NCBI RefSeq assembly: GCF_001422725.1
Contig: NZ_LMMA01000012.1
Span: 525,937 to 589,936 of the forward strand
DNA length: 64,000 nt
Direction: 5' to 3'
DNA from: Flavobacterium sp. Leaf82
Lineage (GTDB): Bacteria; Bacteroidota; Bacteroidia; Flavobacteriales; Flavobacteriaceae
This document shows positions 36,794 through 46,524 of this stretch, in pieces. A program made the translations under genes and the position numbers. Under the pieces are notes generated by a model, which did no database searches, had not been told where the DNA came from, and saw nothing but the letters and a program-made list of their open reading frames with translations. Every line of letters starts with the position of its first letter. Position 1 is the first letter of the stretch.

Positions 36794-38071
36794 ATGACTT
36801 TTCAAAATACACGCGAATTCGCACGAGAGCTTGATTCGCAAGACACATTAAACCAGTATCAGGATCAATTTATATTTCCTAAAGTAAATGACAAACGCGT
36901 AATCTATTTTACAGGAAATTCTTTAGGATTACAACCCAAACGTACCAAAGCTTATATCGACGAAGTAATGAAAGATTGGGCAGATCTTGCCGTTGAAGGT
37001 CACTTTTATGCCGAGAAGCCGTGGTGGGATTATCAGGAAAGATTTGCAGAACCATTGAGCAAAATTGTGGGAGCATTACCATCAGAAGTTACGGTAATGA
37101 ATACTCTTACGGTAAACCTTCATTTATTGATGGTTTCTTTTTATCAGCCAAAAGGGAAGCGTTATAAAATTATCTGTGAGGAAAAAGCATTTCCATCAGA
37201 TCAATATATGTTTCAGAGTCAAGTACATTTTCATGGATATAAAACAGAAGATGCTATTGTAGAAATCAAACGTCGTGAAGGAGAACACAATATTCGTCTT
37301 GAAGATGTTTTGGCAAAAATTGAAGAAGTTGGTGATGAATTGGCTTTAGTTTTAATTGGCGGGGTAAATTATTATACAGGACAAGTCTTCGACATTAAGA
37401 CCATTACCGAAGCCGGACAAAAAGCAGGAGCAAAGGTAGGTTGGGATTTAGCACATGCTGCCGGAAACATCAAATTAGAACTTCATGATTGGAATGTAGA
37501 TTTTGCTGCCTGGTGTAGTTACAAATATATGAACTCAGGACCAGGAAATGCTTCGGGTTGTTTCGTTCATGAAAAGCATCACAATAACCCGGATCTGCCT
37601 CGTTTTGCAGGTTGGTGGGGACATAATAAAGAACGCCGTTTTAAAATGGAACCAAATTTCGATCCGGTTCACGGTGCAGATGGTTGGCAAATTAGTAATT
37701 TACCGGTGCTTTCTTTAGCGCCTTATTTAGCTTCTGTAGAAATGTTTGCTGAGGTTGGCATGGATGCTTTAATCAAAAAGAGAGATCATATTACTTCATA
37801 CTTAGAATTTATTTTACATGAAATTGATAAAGAAGTAAAAGGTAATTTCGAAATTATAACGCCTTCAAATCCTGCAGAAAGAGCGTCTCAATTATCTGTT
37901 TTTTTACACGGAGAAGGAAGAAGTTTATTCGAGTATTTAATGAAAAACGGTGTCATTACAGATTGGCGCGAACCTAATGTAATTCGTCTTGCCCCAGTTC
38001 CGTTATATTGTTCTTATGAAGATATGTACGACTTTGGACAAATCCTGAAAAAAGGAATTTTAGGAAAGTAA
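36794..38071 (+). CDS. kynU: Kynureninase
   Basis: 425 aa, PLP enzyme that cleaves kynurenine or 3-hydroxykynurenine to (hydroxy)anthranilate and Ala. The PLP lysine is Lys244 in CSYKYMNSGPG, with GWDLAHAAGN just before it. The opening YFTGNSLGLQPK, the middle EEKAFPSDQYMFQSQ and the end GRSLFEYLMKNGVITDWREPNVIRLAPVPLY are the usual kynureninase blocks. kmo at 49967 makes its substrate. The two are 12 kb apart and not in one operon. Confidence 0.95.
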   Translation: MTFQNTREFARELDSQDTLNQYQDQFIFPKVNDKRVIYFTGNSLGLQPKRTKAYIDEVMKDWADLAVEGHFYAEKPWWDYQERFAEPLSKIVGALPSEVTVMNTLTVNLHLLMVSFYQPKGKRYKIICEEKAFPSDQYMFQSQVHFHGYKTEDAIVEIKRREGEHNIRLEDVLAKIEEVGDELALVLIGGVNYYTGQVFDIKTITEAGQKAGAKVGWDLAHAAGNIKLELHDWNVDFAAWCSYKYMNSGPGNASGCFVHEKHHNNPDLPRFAGWWGHNKERRFKMEPNFDPVHGADGWQISNLPVLSLAPYLASVEMFAEVGMDALIKKRDHITSYLEFILHEIDKEVKGNFEIITPSNPAERASQLSVFLHGEGRSLFEYLMKNGVITDWREPNVIRLAPVPLYCSYEDMYDFGQILKKGILGK

Positions 38072-38133
38072 AATATATTCATCTCGTAAAGTCGAAAAGT
38101 TTTTTTAATTAAAGTCAGTCTCTGCGTGATGTT

Positions 38134-38235
38134 TGTCATTTCGACGAAAGGAGAAATCACACACGAAATTCCATATCTAGAATCGCCAATCTTTGTCGAT
38201 CTTCTAGTGTGATTTCTCCTTTCGTCGAAATGACA
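38134..38235. repeat. 29-bp perfect inverted repeat (TCATTTCGACGAAAGGAGAAA)
   Basis: Arms at 38134-38162 and 38207-38235 are exact reverse complements around a 44-bp spacer. A lone, diverged arm occurs at 17135-17160. It sits in the 376-bp gene-free stretch after kynU, which also holds CTTTGCG words (38253-38275). An antisense open frame through this gap is repeat-derived and not credible. Confidence 0.8.
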
Positions 38236-38447
38236 TAAAATGAGAAAAACTTTGCGCCTTCGCGACTTTGCGAGATTTTTTTTTCGCGTAGTTATTAGAA
38301 AATCCGCGTTTTGCTTTAGCAATCCGTTTCATCCGCGTCCAAATTAAATTTCAATCTTCAAATTCTATAACCTTTCCGTCAAATCATGTAACTTCAACAA
38401 AAGCAATATGCTTTAATTTGTAGTGTAATAATTTAAAAACTACAATC

Positions 38448-38891
38448 ATGAAAGCCTTATATATTTTATTCGCCGCTTTATCAATCGTTTCTTGTCAAAA
38501 CCAAGGAAAAGAAGATATTAATAAAGCAAAACAAGCTAGTATTGATTCAATGAGAGTTGAGATTGATAAACAAAGAGTTATTGATTCAATGAAGACAGAA
38601 ATGGCAAGCCTTAAAGAACAGCAGGTAGAACAACAAAAAGTAGAATCTCAAAAAGTTGTGGTAGTACATCAACAACAAGCAGACGGAACTGCAACTACAA
38701 CAACTACCCAAAAGAAAAAAGGGTGGAGTGCTACTGCTAAAGGTGCCGTAATTGGTGCTGGAGTTGGTGCTGCAACCGGAGCCATTGTAAGTAAGAAAAA
38801 AGGTGAAGGTGCTATTATTGGTGGTTTAGCAGGTGCTGCATTAGGAACTGGAACAGGTGCTGTTATTGATAGCAAAAAGAAAAAAGAATAA
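38448..38891 (+). CDS. Lipoprotein with C-terminal glycine zipper
   Basis: 147 aa. Lipoprotein signal with Cys16 (ALSIVSCQN). Residues ~22-60 are a charged, Gln-rich region likely to be a coiled coil. A Thr/Gln/Lys linker follows. Residues ~86-140 form two glycine-zipper hairpins (AVIGAGVGAATGAIV and AIIGGLAGAALGTGTGAVI), as in YMGG-like and OsmB-type membrane-inserting proteins. The protein is probably anchored in the outer membrane with the zipper inserted into a bilayer. Role unknown. Ends at a bidirectional terminator. Confidence 0.8.
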   Translation: MKALYILFAALSIVSCQNQGKEDINKAKQASIDSMRVEIDKQRVIDSMKTEMASLKEQQVEQQKVESQKVVVVHQQQADGTATTTTTQKKKGWSATAKGAVIGAGVGAATGAIVSKKKGEGAIIGGLAGAALGTGTGAVIDSKKKKE

Positions 38892-38910
38892 ATCAATTTT
38901 CTATATAAAT

Positions 38911-38943
38911 AAAACCCCCGATTTAATTTAAATCGGGGGTTTT
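38911..38943. terminator. Bidirectional terminator
   Basis: A 16-bp perfect stem AAAACCCCCGATTTAA with its complement, bounded by A and T runs, between two convergent genes. Confidence 0.85.
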
Positions 38944-38948
38944 GAGTT

Positions 38949-40760
38949 TTATGCCAGTTCTAAAGTTGGAATTTTTATGTTAGATAATTCTATTTTATAA
39001 AATTCAAAATCACTTTTAATCTTATTCAAATCCTGCTTAAAATGTAAAGCAGGTGATAGTAAAGTATTATAATATTCTATTCCTTCAAGAATGTTGGTTT
39101 TAAAAGTATTCCACTTTTTAAGTTGTGCATTTGTTATATCTCCTGAAATGTTTTCGATTTCATTTCTAAAATAATCCACATACATTTTTAATTCTTTCAC
39201 AAATAAGTTCGGACGATCATTAGTCCTCAAAACAGACTTATTTCCATAAATATGACCCAACATATCAACCAGAGAAACTTCTTGGTCAAAATAAGCCATA
39301 TTTGGCCCGGGACAGATAACAACTCCTTGTGCCTGACCTTTTATTTTAATATCATTCTCTAAATACGAAGCATTGGCTAAACCTACACATAGACAAGATT
39401 TTTCGGTAATTGCAAATTTTGCTTTTTCGAAAGCTTTAGGCGACATCGTTTCTTTTATGTTATCTAATTCTTCCAGTTTATGATCCTGAAATTTTTTCGA
39501 AGCCGTGCAAATTCCGTGTGGATCATATTCTTTACTCAAAGCAAGAAATTTTTTAGGACAAGAACTTCCGGCTTTGTTTTGGTCGATTCTTTTTTGTTTT
39601 AAAATTTCGTTTGTAGTTCCTCTTAAAGTATTAAACGGAACTCCTAAAGGCGAAATATGACTTAGATATAAATCTTCTTCTTTTGCATTCATTAATAATT
39701 CACGAGTCGCTTTGTCCACAGACGTTGCTTCTGGAACTAATAAAAACGGAGATCCCCAACCTATAGAATCTACTTTGTAGTTTTCTAGTAAAAACTCATG
39801 CTCTTCAGCAGTTCCTACGCCGCCCTGAACCGTAATCTTAAGAGGTAAAGGATTCTCTGGAGCATAAATTTGTTTTTGCTGTAATACTTTTGTCATCAAC
39901 TCATGTGCAGATTGAATGAGCTGATCTTTCTTTTGTTTAAATTCTTCTAATATTGGTCCTAATAAAAGTCCGTCAGTCGCAAAAGCATGTCCGCCACAGT
40001 TTAATCCGGATTCAATTCGGTATTCAGAAACCCAAAGCCCTTTTTTAGCTAAAAAATTCCCCTGAATCATGGCAGATCTAAAATCGCTAACTTTTAAGGT
40101 AATTTTCTTTTTCAGCTCATTATTCAGATTGGGAAAAAAGTCTGAAAAATTCTCGAAATAGCTAAACAATCTCGGATTCATTCCTGCAGAAAGAACTACA
40201 GAAGATTCAAGATTACTTTTTGCAAAACCTCTTAAGGCAGCATGCGCATCATTAAATTCGATAGGAAGCTGTTCGTTTTTATCAAAATTATCTTTATCAA
40301 GTTTAGTCATGATATTCACGTCGATTTCTCCGGGAGAAAGATGTGATTCGATATAATTTTGAATGTTGTCTTTAAAAGAAATTCCGTCATCTAACAAATT
40401 CTGAAATCCTTTTTTTATATCTGATGTATTAGGCAACATCGCAATATAATTTTCTACGGCAGCTTTGCTTTCTATTAGTTCCGTTTTAAAATTGTCGAAT
40501 TTTTCTTTTACAATTTTATCTACTAAATTAAGGTATGAAGTAATTCTTTCGGCTCTGTAATCCTGAAATTTCTGACTTATTTCCTCGTAAGGAATATTGA
40601 ATTTGGTGCTGTAAAAGTTACGCATCTTTTCAATCAGATCATCATCAGCTATAGAAACCACAGACGAAATACCGTATTGTGCCACTCGAATTGGGCTGTC
40701 AATCGTATATGCAAGTCCCATAACAGGAATATGAAAAGTGTGCAAAGGCTTTTTTGTCAT
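38949..40760 (-). CDS. Conserved-looking cysteine-containing protein of unknown function, possibly a TIM-barrel enzyme
   Basis: 603 aa, no signal or membrane segment. The start (HIPVMGLAYTIDSPIRVAQYGISSVVSIADD) and the stretch VQGGVGTAEEHEFLLENYKVDSIGWGSPFLL look like the first strand and the phosphate-binding loop of flavin-type TIM barrels such as nitronate monooxygenase; this is only a resemblance. A region at ~395-490 has Cys in SCPKKF, GICTAS, SCLCVG and VICPGP, which could hold a metal or iron-sulfur centre. I do not recognise the exact family. It is a single gene on the minus strand. Confidence 0.6.
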   Translation of the reverse strand: MTKKPLHTFHIPVMGLAYTIDSPIRVAQYGISSVVSIADDDLIEKMRNFYSTKFNIPYEEISQKFQDYRAERITSYLNLVDKIVKEKFDNFKTELIESKAAVENYIAMLPNTSDIKKGFQNLLDDGISFKDNIQNYIESHLSPGEIDVNIMTKLDKDNFDKNEQLPIEFNDAHAALRGFAKSNLESSVVLSAGMNPRLFSYFENFSDFFPNLNNELKKKITLKVSDFRSAMIQGNFLAKKGLWVSEYRIESGLNCGGHAFATDGLLLGPILEEFKQKKDQLIQSAHELMTKVLQQKQIYAPENPLPLKITVQGGVGTAEEHEFLLENYKVDSIGWGSPFLLVPEATSVDKATRELLMNAKEEDLYLSHISPLGVPFNTLRGTTNEILKQKRIDQNKAGSSCPKKFLALSKEYDPHGICTASKKFQDHKLEELDNIKETMSPKAFEKAKFAITEKSCLCVGLANASYLENDIKIKGQAQGVVICPGPNMAYFDQEVSLVDMLGHIYGNKSVLRTNDRPNLFVKELKMYVDYFRNEIENISGDITNAQLKKWNTFKTNILEGIEYYNTLLSPALHFKQDLNKIKSDFEFYKIELSNIKIPTLELA

Positions 40761-40866
40761 TTGTTTTTAGATTAAAATAAAAACAAATGTTGGGAAATAA
40801 TTTTTCAAAAAACCTGATAATTGTCAGGTTTGAAAATAGTTGAAAATTAGATTATCAGAAAAGTTA

Positions 40867-40948
40867 GCCACGAATTGCACGAATTTACGCGAAATATTTT
40901 TAAAATTAATTCGACTAAAAATTCGTGCTAATTCGTGAAATTTAGGGC
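40867..40948. repeat. Inverted repeat of CACGAATT words
   Basis: GCCACGAATTGCACGAATTT (40867-40886) pairs imperfectly with sequence at 40919-40948. It lies between two minus-strand genes and is the same word family as 4149-4207. Confidence 0.5.
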
Positions 40949-40973
40949 AAAAAAAGCAACCGTGTCTAAAAAA

Positions 40974-42530
40974 TTAAATCAAAATTTTCTTAAGAGATTC
41001 AGCAATACTTCTCCATAGAAAATTATAGAATGATTTTTCCTGAATTCTTTCCAGCTCTACATCAGCGGTTTTTGGTTTGTCTTTTGAATCGTCTTTGATC
41101 AGTAAATTCACAATTGCTGATTTTAATTTGGCTTCTTTTTCGGGATTTTTCTTTTTATATAATTTTACTTTTAAATCGTCGTAATCTAGTGAAGCATTTC
41201 CTTTAGCGATATTATCATTTCCGTAAAAATTAAAACGGTACTTGTTAAATACTCCGGTAAAAGAAGCATTCATGTAAGGTTTGCTAAATCTGCCCATTGC
41301 GGCAACATCAAAGTTCGAGATTGTTCCCTGAATATGAAAACTGTCTTTTTTGTCCAACACATTAAAACTCCAAATAACATCCAGAGGAGAATTTTTCATG
41401 AATATACAGTTGACTTTGATCTTTACATCTTTCATTTTTTTTAATCCAAAACCACTTTTTAGATTTGTGACCTGCATATTAAAACGATCAAAGTTTAAAA
41501 TTCCGGGACCTTTTTCAAATTCTTTTTCTTCTTCATAAACTAATTTCGATTTTAGAATTTGTATTGTGTCAATTTGAAGGGGAAATTTAATATTGCGCAG
41601 TAAATGATTGTAAAGATATTTTTTACTCAAATCATCTTTTGGCATTTTGCCGCGATAAATATTGGCATCAAAATGATTTACGATAAGAGAATTTGCTTTA
41701 AAATAAAAGCGGTCGTTTTTGAAACCCCAGTCCATTTTTTCGACATGTGCAGAATCAAATTTCAGGGTATTAATATCTTTTTCCTTAGCGAGATATTTTA
41801 CAAATTCTTTGCGGCTAAGTTGGGGGATATAAGAGAAATTGTTGATTTTTAGAAAGTTTTTTTCAGTACTTATTTTTCCAATATTCATATGATAAAAGGC
41901 ACTCTCACGATAAAAGATGCTATCAATTACTAATGCATAGCTTTTATATTGAATAGGAATTTTTTGGTCTAAAGTGGCGTCAGTAATTAAAATTCCTTCA
42001 AGTTTCAGGATAATTTTTTTAACACTTAAAATAGGTTTTTCAGTGTCTAAAGAAACGACATCGACCGTTCCGTCATTTAAATAAATATTCGAAACTGAAA
42101 CTATTTTTCTAAAAGGTTCAACAATTTCCTTTTTGATGCTTTTACTGTCATTGATAAGTTTTTCGCCTTTTTTGTATAAAATTACACGCGGTTTATTGAT
42201 GATAATGCTTTCTGCCTGAATAACATCGTTAAAGGCTAGATCCCAAATGTTAAAGTGCTTAATTGTGATGGATTCTATTTTAGAGAAAAGCCCGTTTTTA
42301 CTGTCTTTTGGCTGATTTTTTGGGCTTACTAATAATGTCGTAGCATTGATATTTCGAGAAAGCAGCGAAACTTCAATTTTTTCATATTGAATATTGTATT
42401 CCGTTTTGTTTTTTTCGTTTATGATAATGGGTAATTGCTTTTTTATCCAATAATTGAGACCTATATTGACTAAAATCACAAAAAAGAACACTGAAATTAC
42501 ACCGATCGCTATTTTTTTATAGATTGACAT
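40974..42530 (-). CDS. AsmA-like / DUF748-like membrane-anchored protein
   Basis: 518 aa. One N-terminal membrane helix (IAIGVISVFFFVILVNIGLNYWI) then a long beta-rich periplasmic region with repeated patterns of the type ESIIINKPRVILYKKGEK and KIILKLEGILI, as in AsmA/DUF748 proteins that help lipid or outer membrane protein traffic. No catalytic motif. The family call rests on overall pattern, not on a clear motif. It is divergent from the penicillin acylase gene. Confidence 0.55.
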   Translation of the reverse strand: MSIYKKIAIGVISVFFFVILVNIGLNYWIKKQLPIIINEKNKTEYNIQYEKIEVSLLSRNINATTLLVSPKNQPKDSKNGLFSKIESITIKHFNIWDLAFNDVIQAESIIINKPRVILYKKGEKLINDSKSIKKEIVEPFRKIVSVSNIYLNDGTVDVVSLDTEKPILSVKKIILKLEGILITDATLDQKIPIQYKSYALVIDSIFYRESAFYHMNIGKISTEKNFLKINNFSYIPQLSRKEFVKYLAKEKDINTLKFDSAHVEKMDWGFKNDRFYFKANSLIVNHFDANIYRGKMPKDDLSKKYLYNHLLRNIKFPLQIDTIQILKSKLVYEEEKEFEKGPGILNFDRFNMQVTNLKSGFGLKKMKDVKIKVNCIFMKNSPLDVIWSFNVLDKKDSFHIQGTISNFDVAAMGRFSKPYMNASFTGVFNKYRFNFYGNDNIAKGNASLDYDDLKVKLYKKKNPEKEAKLKSAIVNLLIKDDSKDKPKTADVELERIQEKSFYNFLWRSIAESLKKILI

Positions 42531-42647
42531 TTATCGTATTGATTTTAAATACATAAATTTAGACTTTTAAAAATGATGTTTTTTACACGATTCAATCTTA
42601 AAGTTACATCATTACGGAAATCTTTATCATTATACTTTTTTTGGAAT

Positions 42648-45038
42648 ATGAGAAAAATTAAAAAAATTCTGTTGGTTTTATTAGTATTGATTGTTGTTCT
42701 GGGAATAGGTTTATGCGCCTATATTTTTCATTTAAAACCCAAATACGAAGGTGAATTAAAATTGAAAAACATTCAAAAAGAAACCACTGTGTATTTTGAT
42801 GATTTTGGAGTTCCTCATATTTATGCCAATTCTGAAAAAGATGCCATGACAGCTTTAGGGTATGTTCATGCTCAGGAAAGATTATGGCAAATGGAATTAC
42901 TACGCAGAATTGCACCGGGAAGATTGTCTGAAATTTTTGGATCTGTGGCGCTTAAAAATGATAAGTTTTTCTCCGGAATTGGTATTGAAGAAGCTTCGGC
43001 GAAAGCCATTGCTAAACTGGATAAAAATAGTCAGAGTTATAAAATGACAATGGCTTATTTAGACGGAATTAATCAATATTTAGAACAAGGAACAACACCT
43101 GTTGAGTTTACTTTGGTAGGAGTTAAAAAAGAAAAATTTACAATAAAAGATGTTTATAATATTTTTGGATATATGTCTTTTAGCTTTGCGATGGCTCAAA
43201 AAACAGATCCTTTACTGACTGATATTCGAAATAAATATGGAGCTGAATATTTGAAAGATTTAGGAATCGAAGGCGAATTTAATACAACGCAAATTAAAAG
43301 TTCAAAAGAAAATATTGAAGAATATACTACAATCGCAAAATCTGTTGCAGCGTTATTAGATAATTCTCCAATTCCGCCTTTTGTAGGAAGTAACAGTTGG
43401 GTTGCAGGTCCTAATAAAACCAAAAACGGAAAAGTAATTTTTGCTAATGATCCGCATATTGGGTTTTCGCAACCGGCAACGTGGTACGAAGCGCATTTAA
43501 TTACGCCTGAATTTGAATTATACGGTTGCTATTTGGCTGGAACTCCGTATCCATTATTGGCGCACAATCGTGATTATGCTTACGGATTAACAATGTTTGA
43601 AAATGATGATATTGATTTTTATCAGGAAAAGAATAAAACAGGAGATTCAAACCAATATCAGACTCCAGCAGGTTTTGCAGCTTATGAAACCAGAAAAAAA
43701 ACAATTAAGGTAAAAGATACTTCAGATGTAGTTCTTACGGTTAAATCAAGCCGTCATGGACCCATAATGAATGATTTGTTAGAACGATTAGATCGAAAAA
43801 ATCCTATTGCAATGTCGTGGATTTATACCCAACAACCAATACAAATTTTAGATGCCGTTTACGGACTATCACATGCTAAAAATAAAGATGATTTCAGGAA
43901 AGCGGTTCAATTGGTCGCTGCGCCGGGATTAAATGTTATGTATGGCGATGCTAAAGGAAATGTTGCGTGGTGGGCAACCGGAACGCTTTATAAACATGAT
44001 AAAGGAGTGAATTCTTTCTTTATTTTAGATGGTGCGAGCGGTAAAGATGATATCAAAGAATATCTCGATTTTTCGAAAAATCCATCTGCAGAAAATCCAA
44101 AATGGGGATATGTTTATTCAGCAAATAATCAACCGGAAGCTATTGATGGATATTTGTATCCGGGTTATTATTTGCCGGAAGATCGTGCCAAAAGAATTTC
44201 GGGTTTGATGGATGCAAAATCTGATTGGGATAAAGAAGCAATCAGTAAAATGATTTTTGATAATACCTCTCCAATTGCTCCGGATGTAGCGCGAAATTTA
44301 ATTTTGAATCTAAACAGCAATTCACTTTCAGCAAAAGAAAAAGAAGTAATTGCGGCTTTGAAATCATGGAAAGGAACCAATAACTTAGAAGATGTTGGAC
44401 CAACGATTTATAATAAATGGATTTATTTGTACCTCAAAAATACTTTTGAAGATGAAATGGGAGAAGATAATTTTAATTTATTCCTTGGATTATCATTAGG
44501 AAAACAAATTATTGCACGACAAATTGAAAATGAAAATTCAGTTTGGTGGGATAATATTAAAACTAAAAATGTAAAAGAAACCAGAAGTCAAATTGTTTCG
44601 AAATCATTTCATGATGCGGTAAAAGATCTTCAGGAACAATTAGGAGATCAGGTTGCCGATTGGAATTGGGGAAAAGTACATACAGTAGAACACGAGCATC
44701 CATTAGGAAAAATAGCAGCTTTACGCGGACTTTTTGACGTAGGGCCATTTCCGGCTCCGGGATCAAACGAAGTTATAAACAATCAGTTCTTCGGATTTAA
44801 TAAAGAAGGTAAATATTATGTAAAAGGCGGACCATCAACCAGAAGAGTTGTTGATTTCTCAGACATAGAAAATAGCTGGAGTATTTTGCCAACCGGACAA
44901 TCCGGAAATCCGTTTAGTAAACATTATGATGATCAGGCAGAAATGTATAATGCAGGAAAGTTCAGGAAGATGAAATTGAACAAAGACGAGATTATAAAAA
45001 CTTCGACTAAATTGGTTTTCAAACCAGCGAAAGAGTAG
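42648..45038 (+). CDS. Penicillin acylase family N-terminal nucleophile hydrolase
   Basis: 796 aa from the ATG at 42648, which puts a membrane or signal helix (ILLVLLVLIVVLGIGLCAYIF) at the very start; upstream ATGs at 42573/42576 add 25 residues before it. The alpha chain has VYFDDFGVPHIYA and GYVHAQERLWQMELLRRIAPGRLSE. The maturation site is at FVG-SNSWVAGP, making Ser248 the N-terminal nucleophile of the beta chain, and FANDPHIGFSQPATWYEAHL follows. It hydrolyses amides in the periplasm, perhaps acyl-homoserine lactones or N-acyl amino acids; the substrate is not evident. Confidence 0.92.
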   Translation: MRKIKKILLVLLVLIVVLGIGLCAYIFHLKPKYEGELKLKNIQKETTVYFDDFGVPHIYANSEKDAMTALGYVHAQERLWQMELLRRIAPGRLSEIFGSVALKNDKFFSGIGIEEASAKAIAKLDKNSQSYKMTMAYLDGINQYLEQGTTPVEFTLVGVKKEKFTIKDVYNIFGYMSFSFAMAQKTDPLLTDIRNKYGAEYLKDLGIEGEFNTTQIKSSKENIEEYTTIAKSVAALLDNSPIPPFVGSNSWVAGPNKTKNGKVIFANDPHIGFSQPATWYEAHLITPEFELYGCYLAGTPYPLLAHNRDYAYGLTMFENDDIDFYQEKNKTGDSNQYQTPAGFAAYETRKKTIKVKDTSDVVLTVKSSRHGPIMNDLLERLDRKNPIAMSWIYTQQPIQILDAVYGLSHAKNKDDFRKAVQLVAAPGLNVMYGDAKGNVAWWATGTLYKHDKGVNSFFILDGASGKDDIKEYLDFSKNPSAENPKWGYVYSANNQPEAIDGYLYPGYYLPEDRAKRISGLMDAKSDWDKEAISKMIFDNTSPIAPDVARNLILNLNSNSLSAKEKEVIAALKSWKGTNNLEDVGPTIYNKWIYLYLKNTFEDEMGEDNFNLFLGLSLGKQIIARQIENENSVWWDNIKTKNVKETRSQIVSKSFHDAVKDLQEQLGDQVADWNWGKVHTVEHEHPLGKIAALRGLFDVGPFPAPGSNEVINNQFFGFNKEGKYYVKGGPSTRRVVDFSDIENSWSILPTGQSGNPFSKHYDDQAEMYNAGKFRKMKLNKDEIIKTSTKLVFKPAKE

Positions 45039-45041
45039 TTT

Positions 45042-45207
45042 TTGTTTCAGGTTTCAGGTTTCAAGTTTCAGGTTTGAAGTTTCAGGTTCTCGGTTTGTGT
45101 AGTTTTACCGCAAAGCTTTTGTCTTTTTTAATCTTTGTCAAAGTTTAAAACTTTGACAAAGATCTGAAAACTTAGAACCTTAGCAACTTAGCACCTCAGA
45201 ACCTAAA
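45042..45207. repeat. GGTTTCAAGTTTCA stutter, a 33-bp palindrome, and CTTAGCAACC stutter
   Basis: Three simple elements fill the gap: repeated GTTTCAGGTTTCAAG words (45045-45095), the perfect palindrome ATCTTTGTCAAAGTTT-A-complement (45131-45163), and repeated CTTAGAACC/CTTAGCAAC words (45168-45205). The palindrome could act as a terminator. Confidence 0.55.
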
Positions 45208-45214
45208 AAAAACT

Positions 45215-45658
45215 TTATTTATATTTTCCACGAACAATATCATTAGCAAATATCTCCAGGTTATAAGCCAGGGCATCATTGGTAATCATGACATTTGTAG
45301 TTTGATATGCAGTATCTTGTTTGTATGTTTTTAGTAACGTTTCTAATTCTATTTCGTTGTAAAACGCAAACATATTATAAACAGCATCTCTAAAATTTTT
45401 ATAATTGATGCTTTCAGTTATTTCTAAGGTCTTTTGGTCGTTCCATTTTTCTTTTTGAGCTGCTTCGTTTATGGTTTCCAGACAAAAATCAACAACATAG
45501 TTTTTGTAATGCGCTGCTTCAACAATTTTATCTATAATAATTTTGTTTTGCTGAGTTGGCATTGGTACCGTTTTCGCAGCTGTTTGAGAAATACAGATAG
45601 TTGGGATAAAAAGACATAGTAATAAAACTAAAAGAGATTGCTTCTTTAATTTTTTCAT
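45215..45658 (-). CDS. Exported protein of unknown function
   Basis: 147 aa. A clear signal peptide (KQSLLVLLLCLFIPTICISQTA). The mature part is mostly helical, with one Cys, and I see no recognisable motif. It starts a separate minus-strand unit after an AT-rich region with a terminator. It could be a small periplasmic protein; no neighbour suggests a role. Confidence 0.6.
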   Translation of the reverse strand: MKKLKKQSLLVLLLCLFIPTICISQTAAKTVPMPTQQNKIIIDKIVEAAHYKNYVVDFCLETINEAAQKEKWNDQKTLEITESINYKNFRDAVYNMFAFYNEIELETLLKTYKQDTAYQTTNVMITNDALAYNLEIFANDIVRGKYK

Positions 45659-45781
45659 AGGTTAATTAATATTACTTACAACTTTAACCGCTGTAAATGA
45701 GGTTGATTTGGAATTTTTGAATTATTTTTTCAGGCAGTGCTAAAATAGTTTTTTTATGCCAAATATGGAATTGCAAAAACA

Positions 45782-45836
45782 TTTTTACAAAAAAAAACTC
45801 TTATAGTTTTGGTTTTAAACCAGAACTATAAGAGTT
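45782..45836 (-). terminator. Minus-strand terminator after the NTF2-like gene
   Basis: A 17-bp stem (45796-45812 with 45820-45836, one mismatch) is followed on the minus strand by a run of T. It serves the minus-strand pair ending at 46023. The rest of the 45659-46022 gap holds nothing I recognise. Confidence 0.7.
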
Positions 45837-46022
45837 GGTAAGATAAAGATTACCGCTCTTAAAATATTAAATTTGCGGAGTATTATTTTTTTGATTTGAT
45901 GATTGAAACTTTATAACCTTTTGTGATTATGTTGTCGTTTAATTGTTAGACGACTCATAGTTAAATAAGTTTCAATATCGATGCTGTTTTTTTATTATCC
46001 TGAATAAAAAATAAGGAATGAA

Positions 46023-46523
46023 CTATTTTTTGATAGGTCTATGCTCATAGCTCACGATTCGTTTTAGTTTCCAGTCTTTGTTTTTTCGTTCCCAGATATG
46101 AATAAATTTCCCGGTTCCTTCCGGTTTACCATCAACATAAAAAGTATGTTCACCTATTTGTACAGCTCCAAAATCTCCCAATTTATCAATTGTGCAGGAG
46201 TTTAATTTTCGGGTTAGTTTTTCTGTTCGGATACATTTTTCGTTTAATGATTTTATTTCATTTTCTTTCGAAACATTTAGACCAAAACGATCGTCGTAAA
46301 ACTCAACATCGTCAGCAATTATTTTTTTAAATTGTGCTGCATCACATTGATTAAAGGCAACATCAAAAAGCAAACTATCCATTTTAATGATTTCAGTTTT
46401 TAGAAGATTCATTTTTAGAACTTCATTATGAGTTTGTCCTGTGGCTTCTCTACTTAAAAATAGAATAAAAAGCACTATTATATTTATCATAGGAGTCATG
46501 ATTGCGTTCTTATTAATATCCAT
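46023..46523 (-). CDS. NTF2-like protein, paralogue of the N-terminal domain of the adjacent hydrolase
   Basis: 166 aa from the ATG at 46523, directly after the stop of the serine hydrolase gene (1 bp gap); an in-frame TTG at 46544 would overlap it. A signal-like or membrane helix (MINIIVLFILFLS) then an NTF2/DUF4440 fold: MDSLLFDVAFNQCDAAQFKKII and HIWERKNKDWKLKRIVSYEHR. The matching blocks in the upstream gene are KDSLLFKVGFNTCDVSQFENLL and HVWTLENGTWKLRRSFSYDHQ. So this is a duplicated, separate copy of the hydrolase N-domain. Role unknown. Confidence 0.78.
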   Translation of the reverse strand: MDINKNAIMTPMINIIVLFILFLSREATGQTHNEVLKMNLLKTEIIKMDSLLFDVAFNQCDAAQFKKIIADDVEFYDDRFGLNVSKENEIKSLNEKCIRTEKLTRKLNSCTIDKLGDFGAVQIGEHTFYVDGKPEGTGKFIHIWERKNKDWKLKRIVSYEHRPIKK

Positions 46524-46524
46524 T

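Noticed and set aside
38014..38322. Minus-strand open frame after kynU
   Set aside because: It overlaps the kynU end and consists mainly of the 29-bp inverted repeat and CTTTGCG words.
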